Origin: an uncultured Oscillospiraceae bacterium
Lineage (GTDB): Bacteria > Bacillota > Clostridia > Oscillospirales > Oscillospiraceae
Length of the DNA: 64,000 nucleotides
Direction: 5' to 3'
Assembly: GCA_910587345.1 (NCBI GenBank)
Contig: CAJUKH010000043.1
Coordinates: 62,001-126,000 of the forward strand
This document shows positions 6,953 to 15,747 of this stretch, one piece after another. The translations under genes were made by a program, and so were the position numbers. Within the stretch, counting starts at the first letter, position 1. Every line of letters starts with the position of its first letter. Below the pieces are notes generated by a model that worked only from the letters and a program-made list of their open reading frames with translations, made no database searches and had not been told where the DNA came from.

Positions 6953-7798
6953 TTATTCCTCACGATCTGCGCAATATTCATGTTCTTTGTCTTGGCTGTC
7001 CACAAGTAGGAACTCATGATCACATTCCTGCTTGCGGACTCTGTTTTGGGATAAGATCGACCGGTAGCGGTCTCCCGCCTCGGTTTTTATTCCGGCTGCT
7101 TCCAGCCGCATAGCATAAGGGCCAATGTGCTTTGTTGGCAGTCCAGCCATCAACCCGTTTCGATACGCCCCTTCCACAAACCGAACATCGACTCCCTGCC
7201 GCTCATAGCTACGATTCACACAGGCACACCAGTTTTGGCGTACCTGTCGGAGAAAGTCCTTTCCGTATGTGGTCCTTCCGGCGTATTTCGTGTCCAAAAA
7301 GCCATTTTCCCCCACTTGTCGGAATGCGGCAAGCAGGTGTACATGGGGGTTATCTTCCCGAGTACCTACTGCCTGAATACTTTCCGGCTTGGGATGTTCA
7401 CTGGCAAGCCCACGGTGGATGGCGTAGAACACGGGAAAGCCCCGGCTCACAAACATCTCTTGCGCATAGGAACGGGCCAACCCGATCCATTCCGCCGCAT
7501 CCAGTTCGTTGGGTAAAGCCAGAATGTACTTGTGGGCCATAAGCGCCCTGGGATGCTTCTCACTGGCATTCCAGGCATCCAAAAACGCTTGATACTCCCG
7601 AAGTGCCGCAGGAGCCTGGGACGGAAGAAGCAGTTCGTCAAACACGAGGTCTGCCCGCTTTTCCCCATATGCCTTTTTGCCGTAGTATGAATCCCGGTAA
7701 GCTCTCCCGGTACAGTAGGCCAGATGCCCAGCCACTGACTGCCCCGCACCACGGCTAATACCATCAGCACGAACGATGTTCGTCTTAATCATCATCAT
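6953..7798 (-). CDS. MobA/MobL-family relaxase
   Basis: The 281-residue protein has the MobA/MobL pattern: an N-terminal stretch with SVAGHLAYCTGRAY, the DELLLPSQAP segment, the LALPNELDA block, and the metal-binding histidines in NPHVHLLAAFRQV (about residue 150). Relaxases nick one strand at oriT and stay bound to the 5' end during transfer. The expected catalytic tyrosine would lie in the N-terminal region, where several tyrosines occur. The start ATG 7798 overlaps the end of the coupling-protein gene and follows GGAAGG; two further in-frame ATGs follow immediately. The pairing with a coupling protein and absence of secretion genes indicate mobilization in trans. Confidence 0.88.
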   Translation of the reverse strand: MMMIKTNIVRADGISRGAGQSVAGHLAYCTGRAYRDSYYGKKAYGEKRADLVFDELLLPSQAPAALREYQAFLDAWNASEKHPRALMAHKYILALPNELDAAEWIGLARSYAQEMFVSRGFPVFYAIHRGLASEHPKPESIQAVGTREDNPHVHLLAAFRQVGENGFLDTKYAGRTTYGKDFLRQVRQNWCACVNRSYERQGVDVRFVEGAYRNGLMAGLPTKHIGPYAMRLEAAGIKTEAGDRYRSILSQNRVRKQECDHEFLLVDSQDKEHEYCADREE

Positions 7799-9716
7799 TC
7801 TCACCTTCCTCCCCTTCCTTTCCGCTGGTTTTGTTTAACTGCGCAAAGGAGTTTTCAGTAAGTTCGGGTGAGTTGGATGAATAATATTTCTGCTGAGGAT
7901 GCCTTGGAGTGTCTGGGTACAACATCATTAACCGCCCTTGATTGAGTAGCGGTTTGATATACACTTCTTGACATAGTGTTTTCTCTATGTCAAATTGCTC
8001 CCGGATCTCCCTGGCACTTCGCGGCTCCGTTTGGCAGAAGTCACATATCTTGTCCGGCAACCTCTCTTTCGTTGTATTATCCACTGCCAGTTTGTAATCG
8101 CCACTACGAGGGCAATCACAAGCCTCCGGCTGGGTAAGAGCCAAAAACTGTTTTCCTATCTCGTTGAGTTGCTTTTTTATCTCATAGATAGAGTCATCGT
8201 GACCCTCCACACATAGCGAAAGAGGGGTTGCTTTGACCTGCCGAAGGTATAGGGGAGCTTTCTGCACTGTATTTACCCCAAAGGGGCTAATCACGATGGG
8301 CTGGCTCAAATAAGCCAGAGTCTCCGGATAGATCAATGGCCGGTTGGTTCGCCCGGCCGTTACCCCCACATTTGGCACCGGCACCACTTGTTTTAATAAG
8401 TGGCGGCCTTTGGGGTTGAAAGAGACGGTATCAGCAAGCACATCAGTGGTCCCAATGAGCGCTGACAGATAAACCTGACTTTCTACATCAGTCGCATTGA
8501 ACACTACCTTGTAGCTGCACAGATCGGCAACGATACGAGCTGCCGCCTTTCCGTAGCTTTCTTCCAGCTGAGCAAGGGACTGTATGGCAAGTACCATAGT
8601 GACCCCTTTGCTGCGTAAGGTAGCAAGGGAATCTGTGATGACTTCCATGCGTCCCAACTGAGCCACCTCATCTAACAAGAGGGCCACATCCGGCAAGTCA
8701 CATCCGGAATAGGTCTTTTCCCTCCGTAAGGCAAGGGTCTTCAATAGCTGGGACAAAACCAGTCTGACTAACGGGGCACATTGCCTCAACTTTCCCAAAG
8801 GAATGTCGAGGATGACACCATGTGAGGTGCGGCTGGTATTTAGGTCGCTCCAGTCAAGAAGCGGTTGGCCCAATACAGGGGTAAGAGCTGCCTCAATCTC
8901 CTCGGTCAAAAGCAACCGTGAGACTTGACTGAGTTCTGCTCCAACACTTGCCAATGTTTTCACCGAGGCCCCTGCCAATTTGCTGACAAACGCCCACGCC
9001 CGTTCATTTCCGCTGTTCCCAAGAACCTCTATCATATCCGGGATTGACAAAACCTCTATAGACTTTATGGCATCCATAAAGGTGTTACCAACATCGAAAT
9101 GATACAGAAACATTCCTGTTAGGATATTTTGGGCATTTTCTTTCCAGACCGGTTCTCGCTCGGACACACTGATGGGGATAAGTGCGTCTGCCAAATCACA
9201 GGCATATTCCTTTGCATGGTTTGGATCCAACCGCATTATGGCAAACGGATCATATGCGGAAGGGCCGCCTCGCTTGCGGCATGGAGCGAAAACGATGGGA
9301 GCCTTCCCATCGTCGGCGTGGAGATCATACCAAAGGTTTTCCATACCTCCCTTGCAGTCGAAGGCTACAAGGCTGCCATTCCATGTTTTTAGGGTATGGT
9401 TGATGGGACCGGTGGTTTTCCCAGAGCCCGGGCCGCCGATAATCAGGACATTGCCATCTTTACTTGTCGGCTTGCCGTAAGCTCTGTTAACAACCTTATT
9501 GGAACCCTTATTGCCTTCACAGGAAGCAGGGGTAATTCCGAACCACACCCCACCTTCGGTTGAGGACATTAACAGTTCGGGGATCGGAGTGGATGGCACC
9601 AGGTTATCCCTGCGATCCAGTTGCCTATCGCCCTTACCAATAATAATCCGATACAAAAGGTAGAGCCCAGCTCCCATGGCTACAATTCCAACCACTTTTT
9701 TAATACCCTTCTTCAT
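7785..9716 (-). CDS. VirD4/TraG-type coupling protein
   Basis: The 643-residue ATPase has one N-terminal membrane helix (VVGIVAMGAGLYLLYRIII), Walker A GGPGSGKTT near residue 95 and a Walker B in VALLLDEVAQLG, with the downstream glutamine-rich IQSLAQLEESYG segment typical of TraG/TraD/VirD4 proteins. Such proteins bring the relaxase-DNA complex to a type IV secretion channel. The C-terminal 150 residues include a winged-helix-like part with CDCPRSGDY and CDFCQ cysteines. ATG 9716 follows AAGGAGG by eight bases. It overlaps the relaxase start, so both are made together. No channel genes are in the element. Confidence 0.93.
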   Translation of the reverse strand: MKKGIKKVVGIVAMGAGLYLLYRIIIGKGDRQLDRRDNLVPSTPIPELLMSSTEGGVWFGITPASCEGNKGSNKVVNRAYGKPTSKDGNVLIIGGPGSGKTTGPINHTLKTWNGSLVAFDCKGGMENLWYDLHADDGKAPIVFAPCRKRGGPSAYDPFAIMRLDPNHAKEYACDLADALIPISVSEREPVWKENAQNILTGMFLYHFDVGNTFMDAIKSIEVLSIPDMIEVLGNSGNERAWAFVSKLAGASVKTLASVGAELSQVSRLLLTEEIEAALTPVLGQPLLDWSDLNTSRTSHGVILDIPLGKLRQCAPLVRLVLSQLLKTLALRREKTYSGCDLPDVALLLDEVAQLGRMEVITDSLATLRSKGVTMVLAIQSLAQLEESYGKAAARIVADLCSYKVVFNATDVESQVYLSALIGTTDVLADTVSFNPKGRHLLKQVVPVPNVGVTAGRTNRPLIYPETLAYLSQPIVISPFGVNTVQKAPLYLRQVKATPLSLCVEGHDDSIYEIKKQLNEIGKQFLALTQPEACDCPRSGDYKLAVDNTTKERLPDKICDFCQTEPRSAREIREQFDIEKTLCQEVYIKPLLNQGRLMMLYPDTPRHPQQKYYSSNSPELTENSFAQLNKTSGKEGEEGENDDD

Positions 9717-9811
9717 TTTCAAAACCTCCTTATTTGGGGGAGGCTCTGAAAGAACGGTAGACTGAATATTCTGTTTTCAAGGTGCAGACCGCTTTGATCC
9801 ACCAAGTTGCG

Positions 9812-9849
9812 AAAAAGCAGGTGTCCCTCTTTGGAGAGGAACACCTGCA
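9812..9849 (-). terminator. Terminator after the 396-residue unknown gene
   Basis: GCAGGTGTcCCTCT and AGAGGaACACCTGC pair between 9817 and 9848; on the minus strand TTTTT follows directly. It separates the gene at 9962-11152 from the coupling-protein gene. Confidence 0.85.
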
Positions 9850-9961
9850 TTATGCCTTATGTGAAAAGATAAAGTTATGGGTAAATAGAAAAATTATAAA
9901 AGGATAATTCCCTTCCCAATAAAGTTTTGCCCTTCTATGCTTGCTACGATTATCCAAGCTC

Positions 9962-11152
9962 TTAACGGAAACGTCGGATATTGCGGCGTTTCCTTGCTCG
10001 AACAAGTTTTTTTTGCTCTTTTGACGCCATATCCAAAAACAACCATGTCGATGGATGCAATCTTTTTTTCCCTTGCATTTTAATCGGATCTTCGGGTATA
10101 AGTTCTACATCACGTAGCAAAGCTTTATACATCTTTCGGTATGTATCCCGGTCTTTTCGTATTTTGGGCGCATTTTCACGAAAATGAGACCGCTTATCAC
10201 TTCGGCTACACGCTGTCCCCGAATAGAGTACCAATTTTTCCGCTAAGCTATAGTAATCACTCTTCAACACGTTATCCGGCAAACCTAATGCATAATCTCT
10301 ATCATGTTGATGAATGACAAAAACCTTTTTGACAACTCGTGCCCATTTTTTCCTAAATACACAGAGTCTGTTGAACACGATGTCTTTTTCTTGTACTTTT
10401 GTCGTCAGGGCCATATGAAAACAGGTATAAAAGTCTTGACTTATGGCATAATCAAGCAGAATCAATATTTCTCGTGAAAGCACATTTTCAAATGCATATT
10501 GCGAAACCATTTTCAACTTCCTGAAGGGAAAGACCGCTTGCAATCCCAAGAGGTATTCAACCAGCGGAGAGATATATTCTCTGCGATACTCTTGTGTCCC
10601 CTGTTCTATGGAGGTCCAGAAGTTAATGACCGTTTGATCAACAACCTTTTCGGTTTTGCGAGGGGGTATTCCATAAGCTGTATGCAGTTCCTTTACACCG
10701 TCAATTACCTGATTTAATATAATGCGATAATCGTCACAATAAGTGACTGAGAAGCGACCAAGCGCTATATTATGATATAGTTGATACTTTTTGTTGTCGC
10801 ATGGACGCCTTCCCTTATATGGCCTCTTAGAATTTTGCATGAAGTCTTTTAACAATACTGCTACAGATGGTGGAAATTCATATACAAATCCTCTTCCGGA
10901 GGTATCTTCAGCGTTTTTTTGCTTGATTCGCAGAATCATAGAATCGACCCCAAGTTTATATAAGAAGTCCTCAAATTGGTCCTGCCAATCTTTAATATCC
11001 GGCAAGGTATCATAAGTCGAAAAAGCCTCGTTCAGAACCTCATCAAATCCCGGGAATTTCCTGCTTGACTTATGACGTTGACCGTGATCTGCCCTCAGCG
11101 GACGCTCTATATCTTCCCGAGAGAGACTTTTTCCTTTCGTGTCTTCACTCAT
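9962..11152 (-). CDS. Unknown mobile-element protein, 396 residues
   Basis: I do not recognise a family. The start MSEDTKGKS at ATG 11152 follows AGGAGGAG. The protein is largely helical and polar, has FVIHQHDRDYALGLPDN near the middle and ends in a very basic tail (KKLVRARKRRNIRRFR) that could bind nucleic acid. It has its own promoter at 11390-11418 and its own terminator, so it is a single-gene unit between the coupling protein and the recombination module. A replication, partition or oriT-processing accessory role is possible because of position; nothing in the sequence proves this. The AT content is higher than its neighbours. Confidence 0.6.
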   Translation of the reverse strand: MSEDTKGKSLSREDIERPLRADHGQRHKSSRKFPGFDEVLNEAFSTYDTLPDIKDWQDQFEDFLYKLGVDSMILRIKQKNAEDTSGRGFVYEFPPSVAVLLKDFMQNSKRPYKGRRPCDNKKYQLYHNIALGRFSVTYCDDYRIILNQVIDGVKELHTAYGIPPRKTEKVVDQTVINFWTSIEQGTQEYRREYISPLVEYLLGLQAVFPFRKLKMVSQYAFENVLSREILILLDYAISQDFYTCFHMALTTKVQEKDIVFNRLCVFRKKWARVVKKVFVIHQHDRDYALGLPDNVLKSDYYSLAEKLVLYSGTACSRSDKRSHFRENAPKIRKDRDTYRKMYKALLRDVELIPEDPIKMQGKKRLHPSTWLFLDMASKEQKKLVRARKRRNIRRFR

Positions 11153-11389
11153 AATCTCCTCCTCCAATTCTTCAGGTGTCTCCCCGGCACCCTATGTCCC
11201 TCATCCTTCCGGTGGCAGGTGTAACCCCTCTCCCCAGTAAGGGCCATGAGAAAAAAGGAAAACCTTATCACCCCCACTCCAACCTGCTCTTCAATGAGGA
11301 CGGCTTTCTTTCCCTCCAGTCAGCTTGCGCTACGAGGTTGCATCGGCCATTCTGGTACGGCAGGTTTTCATACACACTCTCTTGTCCGC

Positions 11390-11418
11390 AATATAGCACG
11401 AACAAAGTGGGAAATCAA
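11390..11418 (-). promoter_or_regulatory. Sigma-A promoter for the 396-residue unknown gene
   Basis: On the minus strand TTGATT (-35) and TATATT (-10) with a 17-base spacer. It would give a long leader of about 230 bases before ATG 11152. Confidence 0.75.
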
Positions 11419-11431
11419 TTAAAATTTGCAA

Positions 11432-11474
11432 AACAAAAAGGAACTGTGTTTAACCGTTCCTTTTTGTTTTTTGT
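11432..11474. terminator. Terminator of the recombination-module operon
   Basis: AACAAAAAGGAAC (11432-11444) pairs with GTTCCTTTTTGTT (11456-11468), with T-rich flanks on both sides. It ends the minus-strand operon that runs from 15279 to 11532. Confidence 0.85.
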
Positions 11475-11531
11475 ACTAATGGTGCAAAAGTCGACACCTC
11501 TCTTTCAAATGGTATCCAGTCGGCCCGCCTT

Positions 11532-11822
11532 TCACACAAAGCAACATTCCTTCAGCGAGATGAAGGGTCTCTTGTCAGAAAGGTCAATAGGGGTTTCGGT
11601 AACGAAGGTTCCGGCGAAGTTGACCCAGGCCCATCTTTCAATGGTTGCAGGGGTGACCCAGTCTCCACTATCATCATGGCGGCAGGAATAGGCATATTTA
11701 CCCTCCGGGATGGTCTTACGGTCGATCCGCATATCCACATACTCCCCACAGTATTCTGTGCCATCCTCGGCAGTCAGGATTACAGGGACCATATGTTTTG
11801 ATTCATAGGGAATCGGTGTCAT
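11532..11822 (-). CDS. LPD28-like small protein
   Basis: The 96-residue protein has YCGEYVDMRIDRKTIPEGKY followed by a central SCRHDD and the segment TIERWAWVNFAGTFVT, a pattern I associate with the LPD28 domain (large polyvalent protein-associated domain 28) found on phages and conjugative elements. The domain function is unknown. ATG 11822 follows AAGGAG. It is the last gene of the operon with the ssDNA-type protein, YqaJ nuclease and DUF932 protein, so it is probably an accessory of that module. Confidence 0.65.
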   Translation of the reverse strand: MTPIPYESKHMVPVILTAEDGTEYCGEYVDMRIDRKTIPEGKYAYSCRHDDSGDWVTPATIERWAWVNFAGTFVTETPIDLSDKRPFISLKECCFV

Positions 11823-11886
11823 GATTTCACTCCTTCTTATAATTAGCCCGGTGTCTCCCCCAAAAGAGGGAGGCACCGGGATTACT

Positions 11887-12654
11887 TTAGCTTGCAGCGG
11901 ACAACTCTGGCTCCAGCTCGGCCGCAGCCATAATGTCCATGAACTGGCCGGCATACTCTCTGGCCTTGGCAGCTTCTTCTGGGCTGAGGGCACTGACCGC
12001 CTCGAAGTGATACAGGGCGTAGGGCTTGCCTCCCTTACTGGTGGCCTTTTCCAAAGTGATTCTGGTCACCACCCCAGACAGGGGCATCATCTTGCCGATC
12101 AGCCGGGCCATGTACCGTTGGAAGATCAGTTTGCTTGTCACAGGTACCCGAACGATGATGGGCATGATGTTATCCGGCCTGAGCAGGAACAGAGCTACAG
12201 ACTCCTTGCAAGCCTTGGCGTTACTTTCCCCATCCTTGGAGCCAAAGGTGTTATAGGGGCAGTGGGCGCAGGCCTTTCCATCAGCGGAAATAAGACTGTC
12301 CGGGCTGTAGCACACCGGGGGCGTACCCTCCACTGGGTCAGGAGTATCCCAGTAGGCCCGAGGGGTGGTGTAGTCCAGAATAATGCCCGTCAGCTCCTTC
12401 TCAGCCTCATCCCCAGCCAGGCCAGGAACAGAGAATACGGTGGATCCTCCAGAGGGGGACTTGACCACATCGAAGAATTGCATGGTCAGAGGCTGGCTTT
12501 TCAGGTTGGCCCGGATGATGTCAATGGCATTACCGGACAGAGCCAGGTAATTGGAATCAACTGGGGCAAGGGCAGCGGCAGTCTCTTCCTCCACGGATTC
12601 AGCGATAGCCTGGGCTTTGGTATCCAGCTTGGTTTTCAGCGCTGCGGTGTTCAT
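11887..12654 (-). CDS. Cys-motif protein of the recombination module
   Basis: The 255-residue protein contains a central cysteine motif (ACAHCPYNTFGS ... KACKE, near residues 130-150) followed by ALFLLRPDNIMPIIVRVPVTS and a C-terminal segment with YHFEA. Proteins of this type are frequently found beside YqaJ exonucleases on phages and mobile elements, and may act in single-stranded DNA binding or annealing; this is inferred from context, not from a demonstrated activity. The putative zinc site CxxC...C is complete. It lies twelve bases downstream of the YqaJ gene on the same strand. ATG 12654 follows an AGGAGGT box. Confidence 0.75.
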   Translation of the reverse strand: MNTAALKTKLDTKAQAIAESVEEETAAALAPVDSNYLALSGNAIDIIRANLKSQPLTMQFFDVVKSPSGGSTVFSVPGLAGDEAEKELTGIILDYTTPRAYWDTPDPVEGTPPVCYSPDSLISADGKACAHCPYNTFGSKDGESNAKACKESVALFLLRPDNIMPIIVRVPVTSKLIFQRYMARLIGKMMPLSGVVTRITLEKATSKGGKPYALYHFEAVSALSPEEAAKAREYAGQFMDIMAAAELEPELSAAS

Positions 12655-12666
12655 GTTTTGACCTCC

Positions 12667-13608
12667 TTATCCCGCCACCTTAATGGAGAAGCGGCGGTAC
12701 GATGTTTTGTTGGCGTATTTCTGGTATAGGGTAGGGTGTTCACTTTTCAGAGTTTTGGTATCCAACCGCTCTTGGGTCACACTCTTCCAGGTGATGATCC
12801 GCTCTCCGGCAACGCCCACCTCATTGTCTCCCATCATTTGCTTCAACAGGTTTTCCACCTGCTGCTTTTGCTCGGTGGCGGTCTCCAACTGTTCACAGGC
12901 AGCATCATACTGTCGGAACAGATCGGCGGCATTGGCTGGTAGATCAATATGGCTCTGTGGGACACTGGTGGGGAACTGCTCGGCAAGGAATTTCGCCGAG
13001 GCATCGGAGCCGTCCAGGGGCGGTGGGGTCAGATCCTCCACATGATGCCAGAAGTCGGCTTCCAACCGGATAAGGGTAGCGATCAATTCCTCATCCCGTT
13101 CCACGAACCTCCACTTGAAGGTGTTGCCCCCAATGAGAACGGCGATATAGGCCCCCTGATAACCCGTCACGGCCATGTAGTGTTGGATCTGAAGGTAGTA
13201 CTCGTCCGGGATGGAATCTTCCCATTCCCCTGCTTTATAGGCGGTAGCGGTTTTGGCCTCGAAGATACAGGTGCCATAGTCCGGGTGGTCGCAAACACCG
13301 TCCAGATTGGCCAACATGAAGGGGTGTTCCTCACTCTGGAGGAGCTGTTTTACCAGACAAACCTCTAAGCCTGTGCGCTTGGTGAACTCCTCCCGGACAA
13401 CAGCTTCCAGGATCGTTCCCCAATAAGCAGATTCCCCGGCTTCCTGGGGCTGGAGCTGGTCGGTCTTCTCCATCCACAGTTCCACCGGGGACTTGTAGCG
13501 GTTGATGCCGCAAACCACCGAGGCGTCACTTCCGCCGATGCCTTTCTTTCGCCATTCCAGCCAGTCGGCGTAGGGCAAGTTTTCGGTGGACACAAGGACA
13601 TTTGCCAT
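12667..13608 (-). CDS. YqaJ-family viral recombinase exonuclease
   Basis: The 313-residue protein has the PD-(D/E)XK pattern of YqaJ/lambda-exonuclease proteins: KGIGGSDASVVCG, WGTILEAVVREEF, the aspartate in MLANLDGVCD, the EAKTA core and YLQIQHYMAVTGY. These enzymes resect double-stranded DNA to give single strands for annealing. The C-terminal 100 residues form a helical extension (QYDAACEQLETATEQKQQVENLL), also common in the family. With its downstream neighbour it forms an exonuclease/ssDNA-protein pair, which could help the element repair or establish itself after entry. Start ATG 13608 follows AGGAGG. Confidence 0.93.
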   Translation of the reverse strand: MANVLVSTENLPYADWLEWRKKGIGGSDASVVCGINRYKSPVELWMEKTDQLQPQEAGESAYWGTILEAVVREEFTKRTGLEVCLVKQLLQSEEHPFMLANLDGVCDHPDYGTCIFEAKTATAYKAGEWEDSIPDEYYLQIQHYMAVTGYQGAYIAVLIGGNTFKWRFVERDEELIATLIRLEADFWHHVEDLTPPPLDGSDASAKFLAEQFPTSVPQSHIDLPANAADLFRQYDAACEQLETATEQKQQVENLLKQMMGDNEVGVAGERIITWKSVTQERLDTKTLKSEHPTLYQKYANKTSYRRFSIKVAG

Positions 13609-13620
13609 GATGCCCCTCCT

Positions 13621-14556
13621 TTATGCTGCCAGAATCAGCTCATGAGCCTTGTCAATCAAGGGGTGTCCGTCCAAAGTTTTGGCAAAGACATTCTCCTTAT
13701 AGTTGGCCGTGGTGCGGGCAGGCTGGGCATGGGTGGCAAAGTCGGACACGGCGTTGATAAAGCGGTATCCATTCTTGTCCAGCCCTTTCAGATCCGGAGC
13801 GTCAAAGTAGCGGCTCTTCATGTCTTCCCTGGAGCGGCGCACATTATTACGGTGAATACTGCTTTCCTCGTTCTCCATAGGTAGGAGCAGATCAATAAAG
13901 TCCAGCACTGTCTGGTCGGAGAGCTTGATTTTGGAAAGCCTGTTGAATTCACCGCCCAGCTTGTTCATGTACTGCTCGGCCAGCAGCAGGGTGTTGTGGG
14001 CTTCATCCATCTTGGCGGCCAGATCCCCCACATGGACCGTGGCCCAGCTTCTTTTTGCTGTGGACAGAGCCAGATTGAGGGTGTTCTGACAGACCACCCG
14101 AATGGGTGTCATGGCTACCTTGATGGAGCCATTGCCATCATGGGAGCTGGTAACGACCATGTAGGGACTGATGGCGTCGCCGCTCATAATGTACTTTTCG
14201 GGTAGCTTTGCCAGGATCCAGATACGCTTTCCTCCGGCAAGGCTGCCGGCAGTCTCATACTTGACCCCCTCACCCAGCAAAGCGTCAGTGAAGGCAAAGG
14301 CCTCCTCATTCTGGACCACCTGATAGCGGTCAGTGACGATGCCCAAAACCTTGCTGTCGGTATCCCGGACATTTGCCTTATAGCCGGGAATGGGCGACCC
14401 AAAGGGGCTGGTCGTAATAGGTTTTTGAAGGACTCTCCAGTTCAGGCCGGACTTTTCCAGCGCCTCCTTGGAGCTGAGGGCATCCTCTACCCGAACCCCC
14501 AAACCGTGCCAGGGGGCTTCCCGGGCATAGAACATGGTTTCAACATTGGCGGACAT
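13621..14556 (-). CDS. DUF932 domain protein
   Basis: The 311-residue protein fits DUF932: it starts MSANVETMFYAREAPWHGLG, has the GIVTDRYQVVQNEEAF segment, the SSHDGNGSIKVAMTPIRVVC core and CQNTLNLAL. DUF932 genes are widespread on phages, plasmids and ICEs next to recombination genes; the biochemical role is unknown. ATG 14556 follows GGAGG. It lies twelve bases upstream of the YqaJ exonuclease, in the same operon. Confidence 0.9.
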   Translation of the reverse strand: MSANVETMFYAREAPWHGLGVRVEDALSSKEALEKSGLNWRVLQKPITTSPFGSPIPGYKANVRDTDSKVLGIVTDRYQVVQNEEAFAFTDALLGEGVKYETAGSLAGGKRIWILAKLPEKYIMSGDAISPYMVVTSSHDGNGSIKVAMTPIRVVCQNTLNLALSTAKRSWATVHVGDLAAKMDEAHNTLLLAEQYMNKLGGEFNRLSKIKLSDQTVLDFIDLLLPMENEESSIHRNNVRRSREDMKSRYFDAPDLKGLDKNGYRFINAVSDFATHAQPARTTANYKENVFAKTLDGHPLIDKAHELILAA

Positions 14557-14585
14557 AATAGATTTCCTCCTTGATTTGATAATTT

Positions 14586-14807
14586 TTAGAATGCTTTGGT
14601 CATGCTGGCCTCCACGCTGGTTTCCACAACGCCAAAGGTAGCGATAGTCCATGCCATGGCTTCCCTGGCATCGTAGAACCGGGCAACGCACTCCTTGACA
14701 TCCTCATTTTCTTCGGTGATGTCCCACTTGTAGACTTCCCAGATGACCAGCCACTCACCGAAACGCTGGGCCTTTCGGCGGTCGCCTTGAATCTCAATCT
14801 TACTCAT
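14586..14807 (-). CDS. Small hypothetical protein of the recombination operon
   Basis: The 73-residue protein starts MSKIEIQGDRRKAQRFGEWL and has alternating aromatic and charged residues, with no signal peptide, membrane helix or recognised motif. It lies nine bases after the DUF6809-like gene and 29 bases before DUF932, so it is co-transcribed with them. A beta-strand rich small fold is likely. Function unknown. Confidence 0.65.
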   Translation of the reverse strand: MSKIEIQGDRRKAQRFGEWLVIWEVYKWDITEENEDVKECVARFYDAREAMAWTIATFGVVETSVEASMTKAF

Positions 14808-14816
14808 GGGAAATAT

Positions 14817-15077
14817 TCAGCTCCCTTCCTGGTGGAATCTGATCTCCTCCAGCAGAGTGTAGGCGGCACAGAAGCCCTCCATAAAGGCATCCCGGGTCAC
14901 CGGGCCGAACTGCCGGATGGGGATATCTGCCAACTGCTGGACAAGTTCATTTTCTTTGGGGCCAAGAGTAGGCTCCAGCTGCTTCTGAATGGCATCCGCT
15001 TCTCTCTGAAGCTCGGTAAACTCCGGGTCACCATAGGGAAACTCAGAATTCATCAGCCGGGTAATCATTGGTTCCAT
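14817..15077 (-). CDS. DUF6809-like small helical protein
   Basis: The 86-residue protein is helical with acidic and leucine-rich heptads and the end segment DAFMEGFCAAYTLLEE, which resembles the DUF6809 family often seen on Firmicutes elements. The call is by pattern only. ATG 15077 follows GGAGG and overlaps the preceding tiny membrane ORF (15043-15189), suggesting translational coupling. No function is known. Confidence 0.65.
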   Translation of the reverse strand: MEPMITRLMNSEFPYGDPEFTELQREADAIQKQLEPTLGPKENELVQQLADIPIRQFGPVTRDAFMEGFCAAYTLLEEIRFHQEGS

Positions 15078-15189
15078 GATGATCCTCCTCGGTCAGAGAG
15101 TCGATGGCAGAGCAGAGAAAGGCCGCAGCTGCGGCAACGATGGCGGCTAACAGGGTATTGAGCATTTTGCGGTGCGTTCGGATAAACAT
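15043..15189 (-). CDS. Tiny single-pass membrane protein (48 residues)
   Basis: ATG 15189 has GGAGATG upstream. The product begins MFIRTHRKMLNTLLAAIVAAA and contains one Ala-rich hydrophobic helix followed by an acidic tail (SLTEEDHHGTNDYPADEF). Its stop lies inside the next gene in another frame. The good ribosome binding site, the abutting upstream tiny frame and the overlap with the downstream gene support real translation. Function unknown. Confidence 0.5.
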   Translation of the reverse strand: MFIRTHRKMLNTLLAAIVAAAAAFLCSAIDSLTEEDHHGTNDYPADEF

Positions 15190-15279
15190 TCAGGTCATCT
15201 CCTTCCATTCGTGATTGAGGAACTGGGCAATTGCATAACTGATTCGGGCTCGAATTGCGAACAAAACCGCCTCCAACAT
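15190..15279 (-). CDS. Tiny leading ORF of the recombination operon (29 residues)
   Basis: ATG 15279 follows GGGAGGTG; the product MLEAVLFAIRARISYAIAQF continues to HEWKEMT and stops directly before the next start codon (TGAATG). It has an amphipathic helix pattern. It is the first gene of the operon that runs to 11532 and could be a leader peptide or a small structural protein. Confidence 0.45.
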   Translation of the reverse strand: MLEAVLFAIRARISYAIAQFLNHEWKEMT

Positions 15280-15449
15280 AACATTTCACCTCCCGTTTGA
15301 CTGATTTTCAGAGAATATAAAAAGGCACTCAGTCCCGTATTCGCCTACAATGACGGGGCTGAGCGCTTCCATGGAAATAATACACACCTCTGCCGGGACA
15401 AACCAACGCATAGCGGGAGCAATAGGGAAATGCCGCAAAACATAAAAGA

Positions 15450-15480
15450 GAAGGGACACAGCGTGTTGCTGTATCCCTTC
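15450..15480 (-). terminator. Terminator of the 46-residue gene
   Basis: GAAGGGA-CACAGC (from 15450) pairs with GCTGTaTCCCTTC (to 15480), followed on the minus strand by CTTTTATG. It lies just after the stop codon of the gene at 15494-15634. Confidence 0.7.
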
Positions 15481-15493
15481 CTGTACATAAGAT

Positions 15494-15634
15494 TTATTTA
15501 TGGTTCTTTTCCTTTGCCAGCTTATCCTTTACCGGCAAAGCATCTGACTTTTTGCTTCCAGTCTGACGCCCAGGTGCGTAACCCATAGGGATCAGGAAAT
15601 CCAGATAATTGATTTTGAAAGGCTGATTCTTCAT
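15494..15634 (-). CDS. Small basic protein (46 residues)
   Basis: ATG 15634 follows AAAGGAGGGG, a near-perfect ribosome binding site. The product starts MKNQPFKINYLDFLIPMGYA and ends in a lysine-rich tail (VKDKLAKEKNHK). It is divergent from the excisionase-like gene at 15748 and has its own terminator. This arrangement next to a putative excisionase suggests a small regulatory or directionality protein, but there is no recognised motif. Confidence 0.6.
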   Translation of the reverse strand: MKNQPFKINYLDFLIPMGYAPGRQTGSKKSDALPVKDKLAKEKNHK

Positions 15635-15747
15635 TTCAACCCCTCCTTTGAGATAATTTTTGTATATGCGTTGACTTTATTATTTAGTTGTTATCCAGCT
15701 CAAAACACTTTAGTAAGGGTTAATTAGACCCGGAAAGGAGTGTTTCT

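Larger units (their letters stand above)
11153..11531. other. Intergenic stretch with promoter and terminator
   Basis: No gene is seen. It holds a minus-strand promoter (11390-11418), a bidirectional terminator (11432-11474) and a leader of about 230 bases before the gene at 11152. The leader shows no obvious riboswitch. Confidence 0.6.
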
